From an uncultured Oscillospiraceae bacterium (GTDB lineage Bacteria > Bacillota > Clostridia > Oscillospirales > Oscillospiraceae), in assembly GCA_934591635.1 (NCBI GenBank), contig CAKTPI010000010.1, positions 1 to 53,603 of the forward strand: a stretch of DNA of 53,603 bases, in the 5' to 3' direction. The notes under the pieces are model-generated. The model was not told where the DNA came from, did no database searches, and saw only the letters and a program-made list of their open reading frames with translations. The translations under genes and the position numbers were made by a program. Shown piece after piece: positions 16,447-25,119 of this stretch (within the stretch, counting starts at the first letter, position 1; every line of letters begins with the position of its first letter).

Positions 16447-17673
16447 ATGCAAATTTCAATCAATGCCAATCGCTGTGAGCCATCCCCCATGCGGAAATTC
16501 CATCCGCTGGCGGTGGCAGCGGAGAAAAAAGGAAAGAAGATTTATCACCTGAATATCGGCCAGCCCGATTTGGAAACACCCACGGCTTACTATGAAACAA
16601 TCCGGAACTTTAATCGAAAGACTCTTGCCTACGATGCATCTCCCGGAAATCCACTGCTGATTGATGCCGTCCGGAATTACTACGCCGGTCTGGGTGTCAG
16701 CCTGGAGCCCAACGATGTGCTGATTACCACCGGCGGCAGCGAAGCACTGTTGCTGACTTGCCTGAGCATTCTGGACCCCTATACCGAGGTTATCATCCCG
16801 GAGCCCTACTATCCCAACTACACCACCTTCGTCCATGCCGCAGGCGGTGTCATCCGTGCGCTGCCCACCAATCCCTGGGAGGGCTACCGCTATGCCCAGC
16901 GGGACCGGATTGAAAGCCAGATTACCCGGAACACCCGGGCCATCCTGATTACCAACCCCGGCAACCCCACCGGCGTGGTGCTGGACCAGAAGGAAATGCG
17001 GATGATTGCCGATATTGCCAAGGAGCACGATTTGTTCCTGATTTGCGACGAGGTTTACCGGGAATTCTGCTACGATGAGAAATTCGGCGTGCCTACCATG
17101 GCGCATTTCAACGATATTCAGGACAATCTGGTAATCATTGATTCGGTCTCCAAGCGGTTCTCCGCCTGCGGTGCCCGGGTAGGCGCCGTGATTACCAAGA
17201 ACAAAGAACTCCAGCAGGCTATTTTGAAGTTCTGCCAGTCCCGCCTGTCCGTGGCGACCATCGACCAGTTGGGGGCGGCTGCCCTGTATTCGGTGGATTC
17301 CAGCTTCTTCCGCAAGAGCAAGGAGGAGTACCGGCAGCGCAGAGACACGGTGATTTCCGGCCTCCGGAAGATCCCCGGTGTGGTGGTGGAGGTGCCCATG
17401 GGAGCCTTCTATGTAATGGCCAGTCTGCCGGTGGACGATTCCGATAAGTTCCAGAAGTGGCTGCTGGAGGAATTTGAGGACAATGGCGATACGGTGATGT
17501 TTGCCCCCGGTGCGCCCTTCTATGAAACCCCGGGCAAGGGCATCAATGAGGTGCGCATTGCCTATGTGCTCAATCAGAAGGATTTGAGCCGCGCCATGGA
17601 GGTTCTGGCGGCAGGCATCGCAGCCTACCAGAAGAAGGTCATGAAGGTCACAAGCCACAGCGTTGACGCTTGA
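16447..17673 (+). CDS. PLP-dependent class I aminotransferase
   Basis: Cytosolic aminotransferase of 408 residues, fold type I (AspC-like). Visible elements: NIGQPDLETP near the N-terminus, TTGGSEALLL, NPGNPTGVV (substrate carboxylate region), CDEVYREF and the PLP lysine in DSVSKRFSACGARVG. Substrate (aspartate, alanine or aromatic) cannot be read from sequence; the alanine symporter just upstream makes alanine attractive. ATG 16447 follows GGGAGG. The gene is richer in G+C at third positions than its neighbours, which suggests strong expression. Confidence 0.93.
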   Translation: MQISINANRCEPSPMRKFHPLAVAAEKKGKKIYHLNIGQPDLETPTAYYETIRNFNRKTLAYDASPGNPLLIDAVRNYYAGLGVSLEPNDVLITTGGSEALLLTCLSILDPYTEVIIPEPYYPNYTTFVHAAGGVIRALPTNPWEGYRYAQRDRIESQITRNTRAILITNPGNPTGVVLDQKEMRMIADIAKEHDLFLICDEVYREFCYDEKFGVPTMAHFNDIQDNLVIIDSVSKRFSACGARVGAVITKNKELQQAILKFCQSRLSVATIDQLGAAALYSVDSSFFRKSKEEYRQRRDTVISGLRKIPGVVVEVPMGAFYVMASLPVDDSDKFQKWLLEEFEDNGDTVMFAPGAPFYETPGKGINEVRIAYVLNQKDLSRAMEVLAAGIAAYQKKVMKVTSHSVDA

Positions 17674-17687
17674 TGCACTACATATGG

Positions 17688-17718
17688 AAAGGCTGCCGTA
17701 TATTTGCGGCAGCCTTTT
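17688..17718 (+). terminator. Intrinsic terminator after the aminotransferase
   Basis: Stem AAAGGCTGCCG / CGGCAGCCTTT (17688-17698, 17707-17717) with a short T run. Confidence 0.85.
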
Positions 17719-17760
17719 GTCGGTTCTGCCGTGAAGCTGCCCGGACGTAAGGAGGATTGA

Positions 17761-18240
17761 ATGGACAAGCAGCAATTGAATGAAATCTATTACCCGTTGG
17801 ACTTGAAACAGGCAGAGCTCAACGCTCTGTTTCGCGGAAATTTCGAGTTGAAATCCGGCTGGTATAACGGGCATTATCACAGGGATGAAACCGGAAATTG
17901 GCGGCGGGAATCCTATCCCATCCCGGTGATTGGTGTAAAGGGTCTTTGCGATATTGAAATTCCGTTTGACAAAATTTCCGTATCCACAAAGCTGAAACGA
18001 GATGCAGCGTTAGGGTATTCTTTTGAGAAGCTTGCCGGACATGAATTTGAGGCATACGGTGTGGAGAATTACCTTACAGACTTTTACCATCCCGGACAGA
18101 CAGCACAGGACTTAAAAGAGAATATCCGTGCCTGCGATGAAAAAGAAATCGGATTTTCATTTGTTTTTCCGTTTGATACGGATGGAAAGCAGATTTTTGA
18201 GCTTGTGAAGCTGCTTCAGCAGGAAGGCTTTTATTACTGA
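17761..18240 (+). CDS. Uncharacterised cytosolic protein
   Basis: Protein of 159 residues preceded by AAGGAGG. No signal peptide or membrane segment is seen. It contains a Trp/Tyr/His-rich stretch (SGWYNGHYHRDETGNWRRE) and alternates beta-like segments (PIPVIGVKGLCDIEI) with helices; the fold is unclear and I do not recognise the family. It lies alone between the aminotransferase terminator and a hairpin at 18251-18276 (ACGGTAG/CTACCGT), so it is probably monocistronic. Confidence 0.75.
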   Translation: MDKQQLNEIYYPLDLKQAELNALFRGNFELKSGWYNGHYHRDETGNWRRESYPIPVIGVKGLCDIEIPFDKISVSTKLKRDAALGYSFEKLAGHEFEAYGVENYLTDFYHPGQTAQDLKENIRACDEKEIGFSFVFPFDTDGKQIFELVKLLQQEGFYY

Positions 18241-18308
18241 TGCCATATTTACGGTAGTTTTTTCCAATTCTACCGTGAATCGACCTCCAAAACACCGGAC
18301 TCGACTGA

Positions 18309-18398
18309 CATGGGGAATATGTATTCCTTGCCGTGTTCATGGGCGGCTTGTTTTTGCCGATGTATATTGCCGGGGAGAAAGTATGGATAATGGAATAA
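18309..18398 (+). pseudogene. Possible remnant of a membrane protein C-terminus
   Basis: The open stretch after a stop at 18306 encodes a hydrophobic run (YVFLAVFMGGLFLPMYIAG, 18318-18374) and ends at TAA 18396-18398. No start codon with a ribosome site precedes it. It looks like the last helix of a lost membrane protein, but a chance reading frame is possible. Confidence 0.25.
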
Positions 18399-18417
18399 AC
18401 ATGGACGAGGTGAGAAA

Positions 18418-18912
18418 ATGAAAAAAGATATGTGTGTTGCCTGCGATGACGGCATCCTGAATATTCGGGTGGGAGCCATTATTATGCAGGACAGAAAAAT
18501 TTTGATGGTTGGAAACGAGAAGGCGGACTATCTCTATTCTGTCGGCGGCAGAATCCAGTTCGGGGAAACGGCGGAAGAAGCCATTGTGCGGGAGGTGCTT
18601 GAAGAAACAGGCGTGAAAATGGAGGTTGACCGGCTTGGTTTTGTCCATGAGAACTATTTTTACGGTGATGCCCCCTCCAAGCAAGGAAAGCTTGTCTATG
18701 AGATTTCCCTTTTCTTCTATATGAAGGTGCCGCGTGATTTTGCGCCGGTCAGCGTGAGCTTCACAGAGGATAACAGCAAGGAATATTTAAGATGGGTTTC
18801 CTTGGATGAGAATAGGAAGGTGTATCCTGAATTTTTCAGAACAGAATTGAGAAATCCCACAGATGTCGTAAAGTATTTCGTGACGGACGGCAGGAGTAAA
18901 ACCCATGATTAA
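18418..18912 (+). CDS. Nudix hydrolase
   Basis: Cytosolic pyrophosphohydrolase of 164 residues acting on a nucleoside diphosphate linked to some other group. The Nudix box is complete: GGRIQFGETAEEAIVREVLE then ETGV (about residues 42-65), fitting Gx5Ex7REUxEExGU. Substrate is not predictable; mutagenic nucleotides or NDP-sugars are both possible. The ribosome site is GAGGTGAG. Its 3' end overlaps the next acetyltransferase by 8 bases, so the two are coupled. Confidence 0.93.
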   Translation: MKKDMCVACDDGILNIRVGAIIMQDRKILMVGNEKADYLYSVGGRIQFGETAEEAIVREVLEETGVKMEVDRLGFVHENYFYGDAPSKQGKLVYEISLFFYMKVPRDFAPVSVSFTEDNSKEYLRWVSLDENRKVYPEFFRTELRNPTDVVKYFVTDGRSKTHD

Positions 18913-19729
18913 AATTATCAAAGCCTATGAGGAATGCAGCGCCTTTGCAGCGGGCTTTCAGGGGGACCCGAATTTTTCAGACCCGATGCTGTGCAGCGAA
19001 GAACAGGTTCGATGCAATCTCATCAAATCCATAGAAAGACCGGATTGCGATGTCCTTGGCATCTACTGCGACGGTCAAATGACTGGCCTGTTTGCGCTGC
19101 TTGTCCTTCCGGGTGAAACGTACATAGAAATGCTGGTAGGCTTGTCCCATGAAAAGGAGGCATACCGGGAAATGCTCCAATATTTGGAGCAGCACTGGCC
19201 GGGCTGCTGTGCAGACTTTGTGTTCAATCCAGGCAACTACATTTTGAAGGAATTGCTGGATTTGCGCAGGGCGGAGTTTGAGCCGGAGCAGCAGAAAATG
19301 GTGCTGGGTACTCCGATCCTTGGCATTGACACCACCGGCATTGCGCCGCTCTCCGAAGGATATATGGCGCAATACTGCGACATTCACAACAAGGATATGT
19401 ATTGGACGGCGGAACGGGTGGCACAGGCGCAGGATCGTTTCCACACGTTCCTGGCGATTCACGATGGAAAAGTCGTTGGCTATATGGACGTGACCTATAT
19501 TTTCAAGGAAAACGAGCCCTTTGATCTGTTTGTCCTGAAAGAGTACTGCCGCAGGGGATATGGCAGGAAGCTGCTGGCGAAGGCAGTGGAGCAAAATGAG
19601 CCCAATGGAATGATGCTGCTGGTGGATGCAGACAACACCCCGGCAATCCGCCTGTATGAATCCATGGGGTTTGCAAAGGTACAGGGGCAGAACAATCTGA
19701 CGGCCCATTGGAAAGTACCAGAACAATAA
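18905..19729 (+). CDS. GNAT-family N-acetyltransferase, extended N-terminus
   Basis: Predicted acetyl-CoA-dependent acyltransferase of 274 residues. The C-terminal half (about 150-270) is a standard GNAT domain with the acetyl-CoA loop CRRGYGRKLLAKAV and the closing NTPAIRLYESMGF. The N-terminal half may be a second, degenerate GNAT-like lobe (DVLGIYCDGQMTGLFALLVL resembles its central strands). The acceptor is unknown. It overlaps the Nudix gene and is the last gene before a terminator. Confidence 0.88.
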   Translation: MIKIIKAYEECSAFAAGFQGDPNFSDPMLCSEEQVRCNLIKSIERPDCDVLGIYCDGQMTGLFALLVLPGETYIEMLVGLSHEKEAYREMLQYLEQHWPGCCADFVFNPGNYILKELLDLRRAEFEPEQQKMVLGTPILGIDTTGIAPLSEGYMAQYCDIHNKDMYWTAERVAQAQDRFHTFLAIHDGKVVGYMDVTYIFKENEPFDLFVLKEYCRRGYGRKLLAKAVEQNEPNGMMLLVDADNTPAIRLYESMGFAKVQGQNNLTAHWKVPEQ

Positions 19730-19740
19730 CGCACGATATA

Positions 19741-19776
19741 AAAAGGAGCAGGTGTGGACAAAACCACGCCTGCTCC
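19741..19776 (-). terminator. Terminator between convergent GNAT and TSCPD genes
   Basis: Stem GGAGCAGGTGTGG / CCACGCCTGCTCC (19745-19757, 19764-19776). A U-run (TTTTTAT) lies on the minus-strand side, so it mainly ends the ybaK-TSCPD transcript; for the plus strand the tail is weak. Confidence 0.8.
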
Positions 19777-19791
19777 TGTCTTAAATTACGG

Positions 19792-20040
19792 TTATGCGCC
19801 CTGGGTTTCCTTCAGTGCCTTTGCCAACTGGTCGGGGCAGGATGTGGATTTCATGCCGCACTGGATTCCTTCCAGGCGTGCAATCACGTCATCTACGTTT
19901 TGCCCTTCCACCAAAGCACCGATACCCTTGAGGTTACCATTGCACCCTCCGAGGAACTGAACGTTGTGGACTCTGCCGTCCTCTACGTCAAAGAAAATCT
20001 TTTGGGAACAAGTTCCCTTGGTTTTGTATTCGTATTGCAT
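19792..20040 (-). CDS. TSCPD domain protein (TIGR03905 type)
   Basis: Small protein of 82 residues carrying the TSCPD motif near its end (STSCPDQLAKAL) and the conserved FLGGCNGNLKGIG segment. The family resembles the C-terminal part of vitamin B12-dependent ribonucleotide reductase, but its stand-alone role is not known. Four Cys (10, and those in GGCNG, IQCGM and TSCPD) could bind metal. It follows ybaK by 18 bp on the same strand and ends at a good terminator. Confidence 0.88.
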   Translation of the reverse strand: MQYEYKTKGTCSQKIFFDVEDGRVHNVQFLGGCNGNLKGIGALVEGQNVDDVIARLEGIQCGMKSTSCPDQLAKALKETQGA

Positions 20041-20058
20041 TATTCGTCTTCCTTTCTC

Positions 20059-20532
20059 TTATGCAAGAATATCTACCATTTCCGCACCGATGAGCTGCGC
20101 CAGTGCCTCTGGATTCACGATCAACTGATGGCCCCGTTCTCCGGCAGAGACAGCAATTTCATCCCATAGGATGCAGGTTTCATCCAAATACGTGGGATAT
20201 TTTTTCTTCATCCCTACCGGGCTGCACCCGCCACGGATGTATCCGGTGAGCGGCAACAGTTCCTTTACGGCAATGAGTTCCATATTTTTGTCTCCGGCTG
20301 CTTTGGCTGCTTTTTTGAGGTTTAATTCGCAGCAGACAGGGATACAGAACACATTGATACCGGTTTTTTCCCCTTTTGCCACCAGTGTTTTGAATACCTG
20401 CTCCGGGGGCATGGAAAGTGCTTCGGCGGCGTGCATGCCATTCAGGTCGTTTTCATCAAATTCGTAAAAGGCTTCCCGGCAGGGAATTCCCGCCTGCTCT
20501 ACCAGGCGAACTGCATTTGTTTTCGTACTCAT
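20059..20532 (-). CDS. ybaK: Cys-tRNA(Pro)/Cys-tRNA(Cys) deacylase, YbaK family
   Basis: Trans-editing enzyme that hydrolyses cysteine wrongly attached to tRNA-Pro. It has 157 residues, typical for YbaK. Signatures: MHAAEALSMPPEQVFKTL at the N-terminus, the catalytic Lys in TLVAKG, and YIRGGCSPVGMKKKYPT with the GGxSP-type substrate loop. ATG 20532 is backed by GGAGGTG; the much longer upstream frame in the same register is ruled out because it crosses a promoter and the divergent tepA gene. Two proline tRNAs occur later in this window. Confidence 0.93.
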   Translation of the reverse strand: MSTKTNAVRLVEQAGIPCREAFYEFDENDLNGMHAAEALSMPPEQVFKTLVAKGEKTGINVFCIPVCCELNLKKAAKAAGDKNMELIAVKELLPLTGYIRGGCSPVGMKKKYPTYLDETCILWDEIAVSAGERGHQLIVNPEALAQLIGAEMVDILA

Positions 20533-20548
20533 GACAATCACCTCCTTT

Positions 20549-20577
20549 ATTATACGACAAGTTGTCAACTCTTTCAA
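20549..20577 (-). promoter_or_regulatory. Promoter of ybaK
   Basis: Minus strand: TTGAAA (20577-20572), 17 bp spacer, TATAAT (20554-20549), directly before the ribosome site. Confidence 0.6.
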
Positions 20578-20631
20578 GGGTGAATATTCTTCCTGATTTC
20601 GGTTACCATAGCAGAAAAAGGAGGCGCTATA

Positions 20632-21336
20632 ATGAACGAACAAAAAAATCCGGATATGCGTAAGCAGGAACGGGAACAGTTGGTAGAGTTGGGAAGTGAT
20701 CTGACCCGTACAGGCAACAGCAATATCTATACCCTCACCATCATTGGCCAGATTGAGGGACACCAAATTGCACCGGAAAACGTAAAAACCACAAAATATG
20801 AGCATATTCTCCCGCTTCTTGCGGGAATTGAAGAGAGCAACGAAATCGATGGCCTTCTGCTGCTGCTCAACACAGTGGGTGGCGATATTGAAGCAGGGCT
20901 TGCAATTGCGGAAATGATTGCGGGGATGAAAAAGCCAACAGTTTCCCTTGTCCTGGGGGGAGGGCACTCTATCGGAATTCCGTTGGCTGTGTGTACCAAG
21001 CGTTCCTTCATTACACCAACAGCCAGCATGACAGTTCACCCGGTGCGGATGACAGGACTTGTAGTAGGAGCACCGCAGACATTCCGTTATTTCCAGCGGA
21101 TACAGGAGCAGATCACGGATTTTGTAACGGCGAATTCCAAAATTTCCAGGCAAAATTTTGAAGATTATATGATGGCGACAGGGGAAATGGCTACGGATGT
21201 GGGAACTATTCTCTATGGAAAGGAAGCGGTTGCCTCTGGCCTGATCGATCGTTTGGGGGGATTGAATGATGCCCTGACAGCGCTGCATAAAATGATCGAG
21301 CACCCCAGACAGGAGCGGAAGGCCCGACATCGGTGA
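20632..21336 (+). CDS. tepA: ClpP-like protease, TepA (translocation-enhancing protein) family
   Basis: ClpP/crotonase-fold serine protease of 234 residues. The nucleophile is in GGGHSIGIPLAV (Ser near residue 113), the His in MTVHPVRM, and LLLLNTVGGDIEAGLAIAEM matches the ClpP-like strand and oxyanion region. B. subtilis TepA aids export or degrades spore SASPs; which role applies here is unknown. It has AAGGAGG 9 bases before ATG. In B. subtilis tepA sits next to spoIIIE; here the BacA-like gene separates tepA from ftsK/spoIIIE, so the linkage is conserved. Confidence 0.9.
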   Translation: MNEQKNPDMRKQEREQLVELGSDLTRTGNSNIYTLTIIGQIEGHQIAPENVKTTKYEHILPLLAGIEESNEIDGLLLLLNTVGGDIEAGLAIAEMIAGMKKPTVSLVLGGGHSIGIPLAVCTKRSFITPTASMTVHPVRMTGLVVGAPQTFRYFQRIQEQITDFVTANSKISRQNFEDYMMATGEMATDVGTILYGKEAVASGLIDRLGGLNDALTALHKMIEHPRQERKARHR

Positions 21337-21358
21337 AAAATGCCGGTTCTTTTATCGG

Positions 21359-21384
21359 TGGCAGCGGTATCGTAGCCGCTGCCA
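21359..21384. other. Strong hairpin without T-run
   Basis: TGGCAGCGG (21359-21367) and CCGCTGCCA (21376-21384) form a 9 bp stem 22 bp after the tepA stop. It is followed by AAAAAC rather than T, so it is not a standard terminator; attenuation or mRNA end protection is possible. Confidence 0.5.
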
Positions 21385-21418
21385 AAAACGTATTTCGATA
21401 GAATTTTTGAAAAAAGGC

Positions 21419-21453
21419 TGGAAATCAGATGCTGGATATGCTATAATAGCATG
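21419..21453 (+). promoter_or_regulatory. Extended -10 promoter of the BacA-like gene
   Basis: TGGAAA (21419-21424), 17 bp spacer, TGC-TATAAT (21439-21447). The -10 sits inside ATGCTATAATAGCAT (6 bp arms), a possible operator. Confidence 0.5.
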
Positions 21454-21480
21454 TAAAATTTTGTAAAGGAGGGGACTTGC

Positions 21481-22317
21481 TTGGAGCTATCAGGAATGGA
21501 AAGCCTGATTTATGGTTTGCTGTCCGGTCTCACGGAAATTTTTCCTGTATCGGCGCGTGCGCACAGTGCCATTATGCTGAAGGTGTTAGGTGCGGAACGG
21601 GTGGACACATTGCCGGTTCTGCTGGTTCATCTTGCTGCGCTGATTGCCACCTACCTTGCTGTACAGGCGCAGCTTGTTAAAATGGCGCGGGCCAGAAAGC
21701 TTGCAAGGATTCCCAAGAAACGCCGGAAGCGCCCGCTGGATTTGCTTAATCTGATTAATTCCCGGTTCCTGATCACCATGGTGATCCCCCTGCTTTTGCT
21801 GGTCATTTTTTATGGGAAAATTTCAGGACTTAGTTTTAGCTTGCTTACTGTGTCTGCGCTGCTCTTTGTGAATGGTATCATTTTGTACATTCCACAGTTT
21901 CTGCCCGGTTCCAATAAAGATGCCAGGTCCCTTTCCAGAGTGGATGGCTTTGTGATGGGCCTGGGAGAGGGGCTTTCTGCGATTCCCGGTTTATCCGGCA
22001 TAGGGGCGTCCGTCTCTGTTGGTTCCGTGCTGGGTGTGGAGCGGGATTATGCGCTGAATATGTCGCTGATGGCAAACCTGGTATACCTGGGGGGCATGGT
22101 TGTCTATGACATCATAGCGATTGTACAGCGAGGCGTGGGGCAGTTGACGTTTCAGTGGCTGCTGGTTTACATTTTGACAGCATTGCTTGCTTTTATCGGC
22201 GCAATGCTTGCAATCAGGATAATGCGGAAGCTTGCCGCAGAAAAGGGGTATGCCATTTTCTCCTACTACTGTTGGGGCATTGCTCTGTTTACCTTTATCC
22301 TGAACCTCATGGCATAA
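21481..22317 (+). CDS. BacA/UppP-like membrane protein with altered active site
   Basis: Polytopic membrane protein of 278 residues in the undecaprenyl-diphosphate phosphatase (BacA/UppP) family, which recycles the lipid carrier for cell-wall synthesis. The first motif reads LLSGLTEIFPVSARAHS, where E. coli has VVEGLTEFLPVSSTGH: the first catalytic Glu is Ser, the second Glu and the His remain. The second motif reads IPGLSGIGASVS in place of PGxSRSG, so the essential Arg is gone. It may be a non-hydrolytic lipid-binding paralogue. Start is TTG 21481, 6 bases after AAAGGAGGGG; ATG 21496 is an alternative. The ftsK gene follows by 14 bp. Confidence 0.82.
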   Translation: MELSGMESLIYGLLSGLTEIFPVSARAHSAIMLKVLGAERVDTLPVLLVHLAALIATYLAVQAQLVKMARARKLARIPKKRRKRPLDLLNLINSRFLITMVIPLLLLVIFYGKISGLSFSLLTVSALLFVNGIILYIPQFLPGSNKDARSLSRVDGFVMGLGEGLSAIPGLSGIGASVSVGSVLGVERDYALNMSLMANLVYLGGMVVYDIIAIVQRGVGQLTFQWLLVYILTALLAFIGAMLAIRIMRKLAAEKGYAIFSYYCWGIALFTFILNLMA

Positions 22318-22331
22318 GGAGATTTTGAAAA

Positions 22332-25115
22332 GTGGCAAAGAAGAAGACAAGTCAGCAGAGCAAGGCAGCTTCTGCGGCTTCCAAGAAGAAGGCAACGGCG
22401 AAGAAGACAAAGGCACCGGAAAAAAAGCAAAAGGCGCCAAAAGTTCGCACTGAGTATGATGAGCGTATCCCCGCAACAACGGTTACAGCCATTGTTAGTC
22501 TGATTTTATTTGTTTTATTTCTTGTGACCTGTATTAAACCGGATGGACTGGTGCTTCGGGCAATCAATAACCTGCTCACAGGCTTGATTGGCAAGGCTGC
22601 CTTCTATTTCTCGGTTCCGGCGCTTCTGTATCTGTTTATTATCAATGTTTTTGGCCGCCGGACGGCGGTGACGATGAGAAGTGTATGCACTGTCCTGTTT
22701 GTGCTTTTTTGTGGATGCATCTATCACCTTGCAGTGCAGACCCAGGGAATTGCCAGCGGGCTTGCAATTTTTCCGGATTTGTACTTGAGCGGTATTGAAG
22801 GACGGGGCGGCGGCGTAATCTGCGGCGGATTTGCCATACTGCTGCGCAGCGCTTTTGGTAATGTGATTTCATATATCATCATCGGAATTTCTGCTGTGCT
22901 CACTTTGTTGGGAGCTATGGAAATTACCGTCCCCAGTCTGATTCGTGCCATTATCAACCGGCCGAAGGATGACTGGGAAGAGGAGGAGCAGCAACAGGTT
23001 TATGTGGAGCCTGCTGCTGTAATGGTCAATCATTTTGCAAATAAGAAAATAGAAAATAACCGGAAACGCCGCCAGCAGCTTGCAGCAGAGCAGGCATCGC
23101 AGAACACTATGCAGCCAATGGAGTTGCCGGTAAAGAAGGGCGAAAAGCTGCAGGAGGAACCGCCAGCAATTCGGGAGCCGGTTGCAAAGCCACCGCTCCC
23201 TCCAAAGCGAGATGCAGTAGAGCAGCCCAACCGGATCCGCCAAGAGGCAAATGGGACGCCAACCAATGCGGCGAGGATGATGTCTACCATCGACCTGGAT
23301 ATTGAATCCCCCTTGTTTTCTGCTGACGGACAACGGAATGCGGCAGTAAAACCGGCGGCACCGGTGCGCGTAGAGGCAGAGGACGACTTTGCTGAACTCC
23401 CCGCAAAGATGCCGCCGCTGGAAGAGGAAATCCCAATTACACCGCCTAAGAGAGAGATAAAAGCTCCTAAAAAGGCGCAGGCTGCGGCAGAGCCGGAGGT
23501 AAAGCCAGGGAAGGTATCTGAGAGAGATGCACAGGAATCGGCCAAGCAGGTGGCCATGGAAATTCAGCAGGGAAGTGCTGCGCCTCAGGCAGAGTATTGC
23601 TTCCCACCGATTAGTTTGCTGAAACGTCCGACCGAAAATAATGCGGATGGTACAGACGAAATGCGGGAGAATTCCCGCCGCCTGAATGAGACGCTGCAAA
23701 GCTTCCATATTGATGCGCATATTATCAATGTGACCCGCGGCCCAAGTGTCACCCGGTATGAGGTGGAGCTTGATAAAGGTGTCCGGCTGAACAAGCTGAC
23801 CAACTGTGCGGATGATATTGCACTGAGCCTTGGTGCGTCCGGCGTGCGAATTGCAGCTGTCCCGGGGAAAATTTCTATTGTTGGTATTGAAGTGCCCAAC
23901 CGGGCGGTCACAACGGTTTCTCTTCGGGAGGTTATTGACTCGCCGGAGTTCAATAAGTCGAAATCCAAGTCGTCCTTTGCTGTAGGCAAGGATATCGGTG
24001 GATCCTGTATTGTGGGCAATATTTCCAAAATGCCGCACATGCTGATTGCCGGTACCACTGGTTCCGGTAAATCCGTGTGTATGAACTCCATCATCATCAG
24101 TTTGCTGTATAAATCCGGCCCTGAAGATGTAAAGCTGATCATGGTAGACCCCAAGATGGTGGAACTGGGAATTTATAACGGAATTCCCCATCTGCTGATT
24201 CCGGTGGTTACTGACCCCAAGAAGGCAGCCGGTTCCCTCCAGTGGGCTGTGACAGAAATGCTTCGGCGCTATAAGATGATGTCCGATTTGGGTGTGCGCG
24301 ATCTGGAGTCCTACAACAGCATTGTTGTGCAGGAAGAGGGCGGTCAGAAGCTGCCCCAAGTGGTTATCATCATCGATGAGTTGGCAGATTTGATGCTGGT
24401 TGCTGCCAAGGAAGTGGAGGATTCCATCTGCCGAATTGCACAGATGGGCCGTGCAGCCGGTATGCACCTGATTATTGCAACCCAGCGTCCTTCTGCCGAT
24501 GTCATTACGGGCTTGATGAAGGCAAACATTCCCTCCCGAATTGCGTTCTCTGTTGCGTCTGCCATGGAATCGCGCATCATTTTGGATACCCAGGGCGCGG
24601 AAAAGCTGGTTGGCAAGGGTGATATGCTCTATGCTCCCATTGGCATTGGAAAGCCGCTGCGTGTCCAGGGCTGCTTTGTAACTGACTCTGAGGTGGAAGC
24701 TGTTGCCGGCTATGTGAAGGATCACTATGTAGCTGACTATAATCAGCAAGTATTAGAGGAAATCGAGAAGAAGGCACAGCAGACGGGGAAGGGCAGTAAG
24801 CCCAGTTTGCCGGATCCCGAGCCAACCGGCGAGGAATTGGAAGGCGATGAAATGCTTCCAGCTGCCGTAGATGTGATTTTGGAAACCGGGCAGGCATCCG
24901 TTTCTATGCTTCAGCGGCGATTGAAGCTTGGCTACGCCAGGGCGGCTCGCATTGTGGATGAGATGGAAGAAAAGGGCATTGTCGGCCCCTTCCAGGGTTC
25001 TAAGCCCCGTGCTATTCTGGTGACCAAGGAGCAATGGGCGGCAATGAAGGGCGGCGGTGAACAGATGACCATGGATGACATGGAACTGGAACCCATCCCG
25101 GACGAGATCAATTGA
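22332..25115 (+). CDS. ftsK: DNA translocase FtsK/SpoIIIE
   Basis: Septal DNA pump that moves chromosome DNA through the division or sporulation septum; 927 residues. Order: Lys/Ala-rich N-terminus, four membrane helices (about 47-205), a long Pro/Glu-rich linker to about residue 425, then the motor with Walker A GTTGSGKS (about 573-580) and Walker B VVIIIDELAD (about 676), and the winged-helix gamma domain (about 845-910, VSMLQRRLKLGYARAARIVDEM) that reads orienting sequences. The start is GTG 22332; AAGGAG lies 10 bases upstream. Nearby spoIIIA genes suggest use in sporulation as well as division. A terminator follows. Confidence 0.95.
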   Translation: MAKKKTSQQSKAASAASKKKATAKKTKAPEKKQKAPKVRTEYDERIPATTVTAIVSLILFVLFLVTCIKPDGLVLRAINNLLTGLIGKAAFYFSVPALLYLFIINVFGRRTAVTMRSVCTVLFVLFCGCIYHLAVQTQGIASGLAIFPDLYLSGIEGRGGGVICGGFAILLRSAFGNVISYIIIGISAVLTLLGAMEITVPSLIRAIINRPKDDWEEEEQQQVYVEPAAVMVNHFANKKIENNRKRRQQLAAEQASQNTMQPMELPVKKGEKLQEEPPAIREPVAKPPLPPKRDAVEQPNRIRQEANGTPTNAARMMSTIDLDIESPLFSADGQRNAAVKPAAPVRVEAEDDFAELPAKMPPLEEEIPITPPKREIKAPKKAQAAAEPEVKPGKVSERDAQESAKQVAMEIQQGSAAPQAEYCFPPISLLKRPTENNADGTDEMRENSRRLNETLQSFHIDAHIINVTRGPSVTRYEVELDKGVRLNKLTNCADDIALSLGASGVRIAAVPGKISIVGIEVPNRAVTTVSLREVIDSPEFNKSKSKSSFAVGKDIGGSCIVGNISKMPHMLIAGTTGSGKSVCMNSIIISLLYKSGPEDVKLIMVDPKMVELGIYNGIPHLLIPVVTDPKKAAGSLQWAVTEMLRRYKMMSDLGVRDLESYNSIVVQEEGGQKLPQVVIIIDELADLMLVAAKEVEDSICRIAQMGRAAGMHLIIATQRPSADVITGLMKANIPSRIAFSVASAMESRIILDTQGAEKLVGKGDMLYAPIGIGKPLRVQGCFVTDSEVEAVAGYVKDHYVADYNQQVLEEIEKKAQQTGKGSKPSLPDPEPTGEELEGDEMLPAAVDVILETGQASVSMLQRRLKLGYARAARIVDEMEEKGIVGPFQGSKPRAILVTKEQWAAMKGGGEQMTMDDMELEPIPDEIN

Positions 25116-25119
25116 GAAA

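Noticed and set aside
16456..17880. Minus-strand frame of over 400 codons across the aminotransferase
   Set aside because: Composition follows the GC-rich third positions of the aminotransferase; no family motif and it crosses a terminator.
20059..21330. Long minus-strand frame of more than 400 codons upstream of and including ybaK
   Set aside because: Only the last 157 codons match a family, with a ribosome site and promoter just before them. The rest is antisense to tepA.
22869..24749. Minus-strand frame of over 600 codons inside ftsK
   Set aside because: It is a shadow of ftsK, His/Arg/Cys-rich with no domain or ribosome site.
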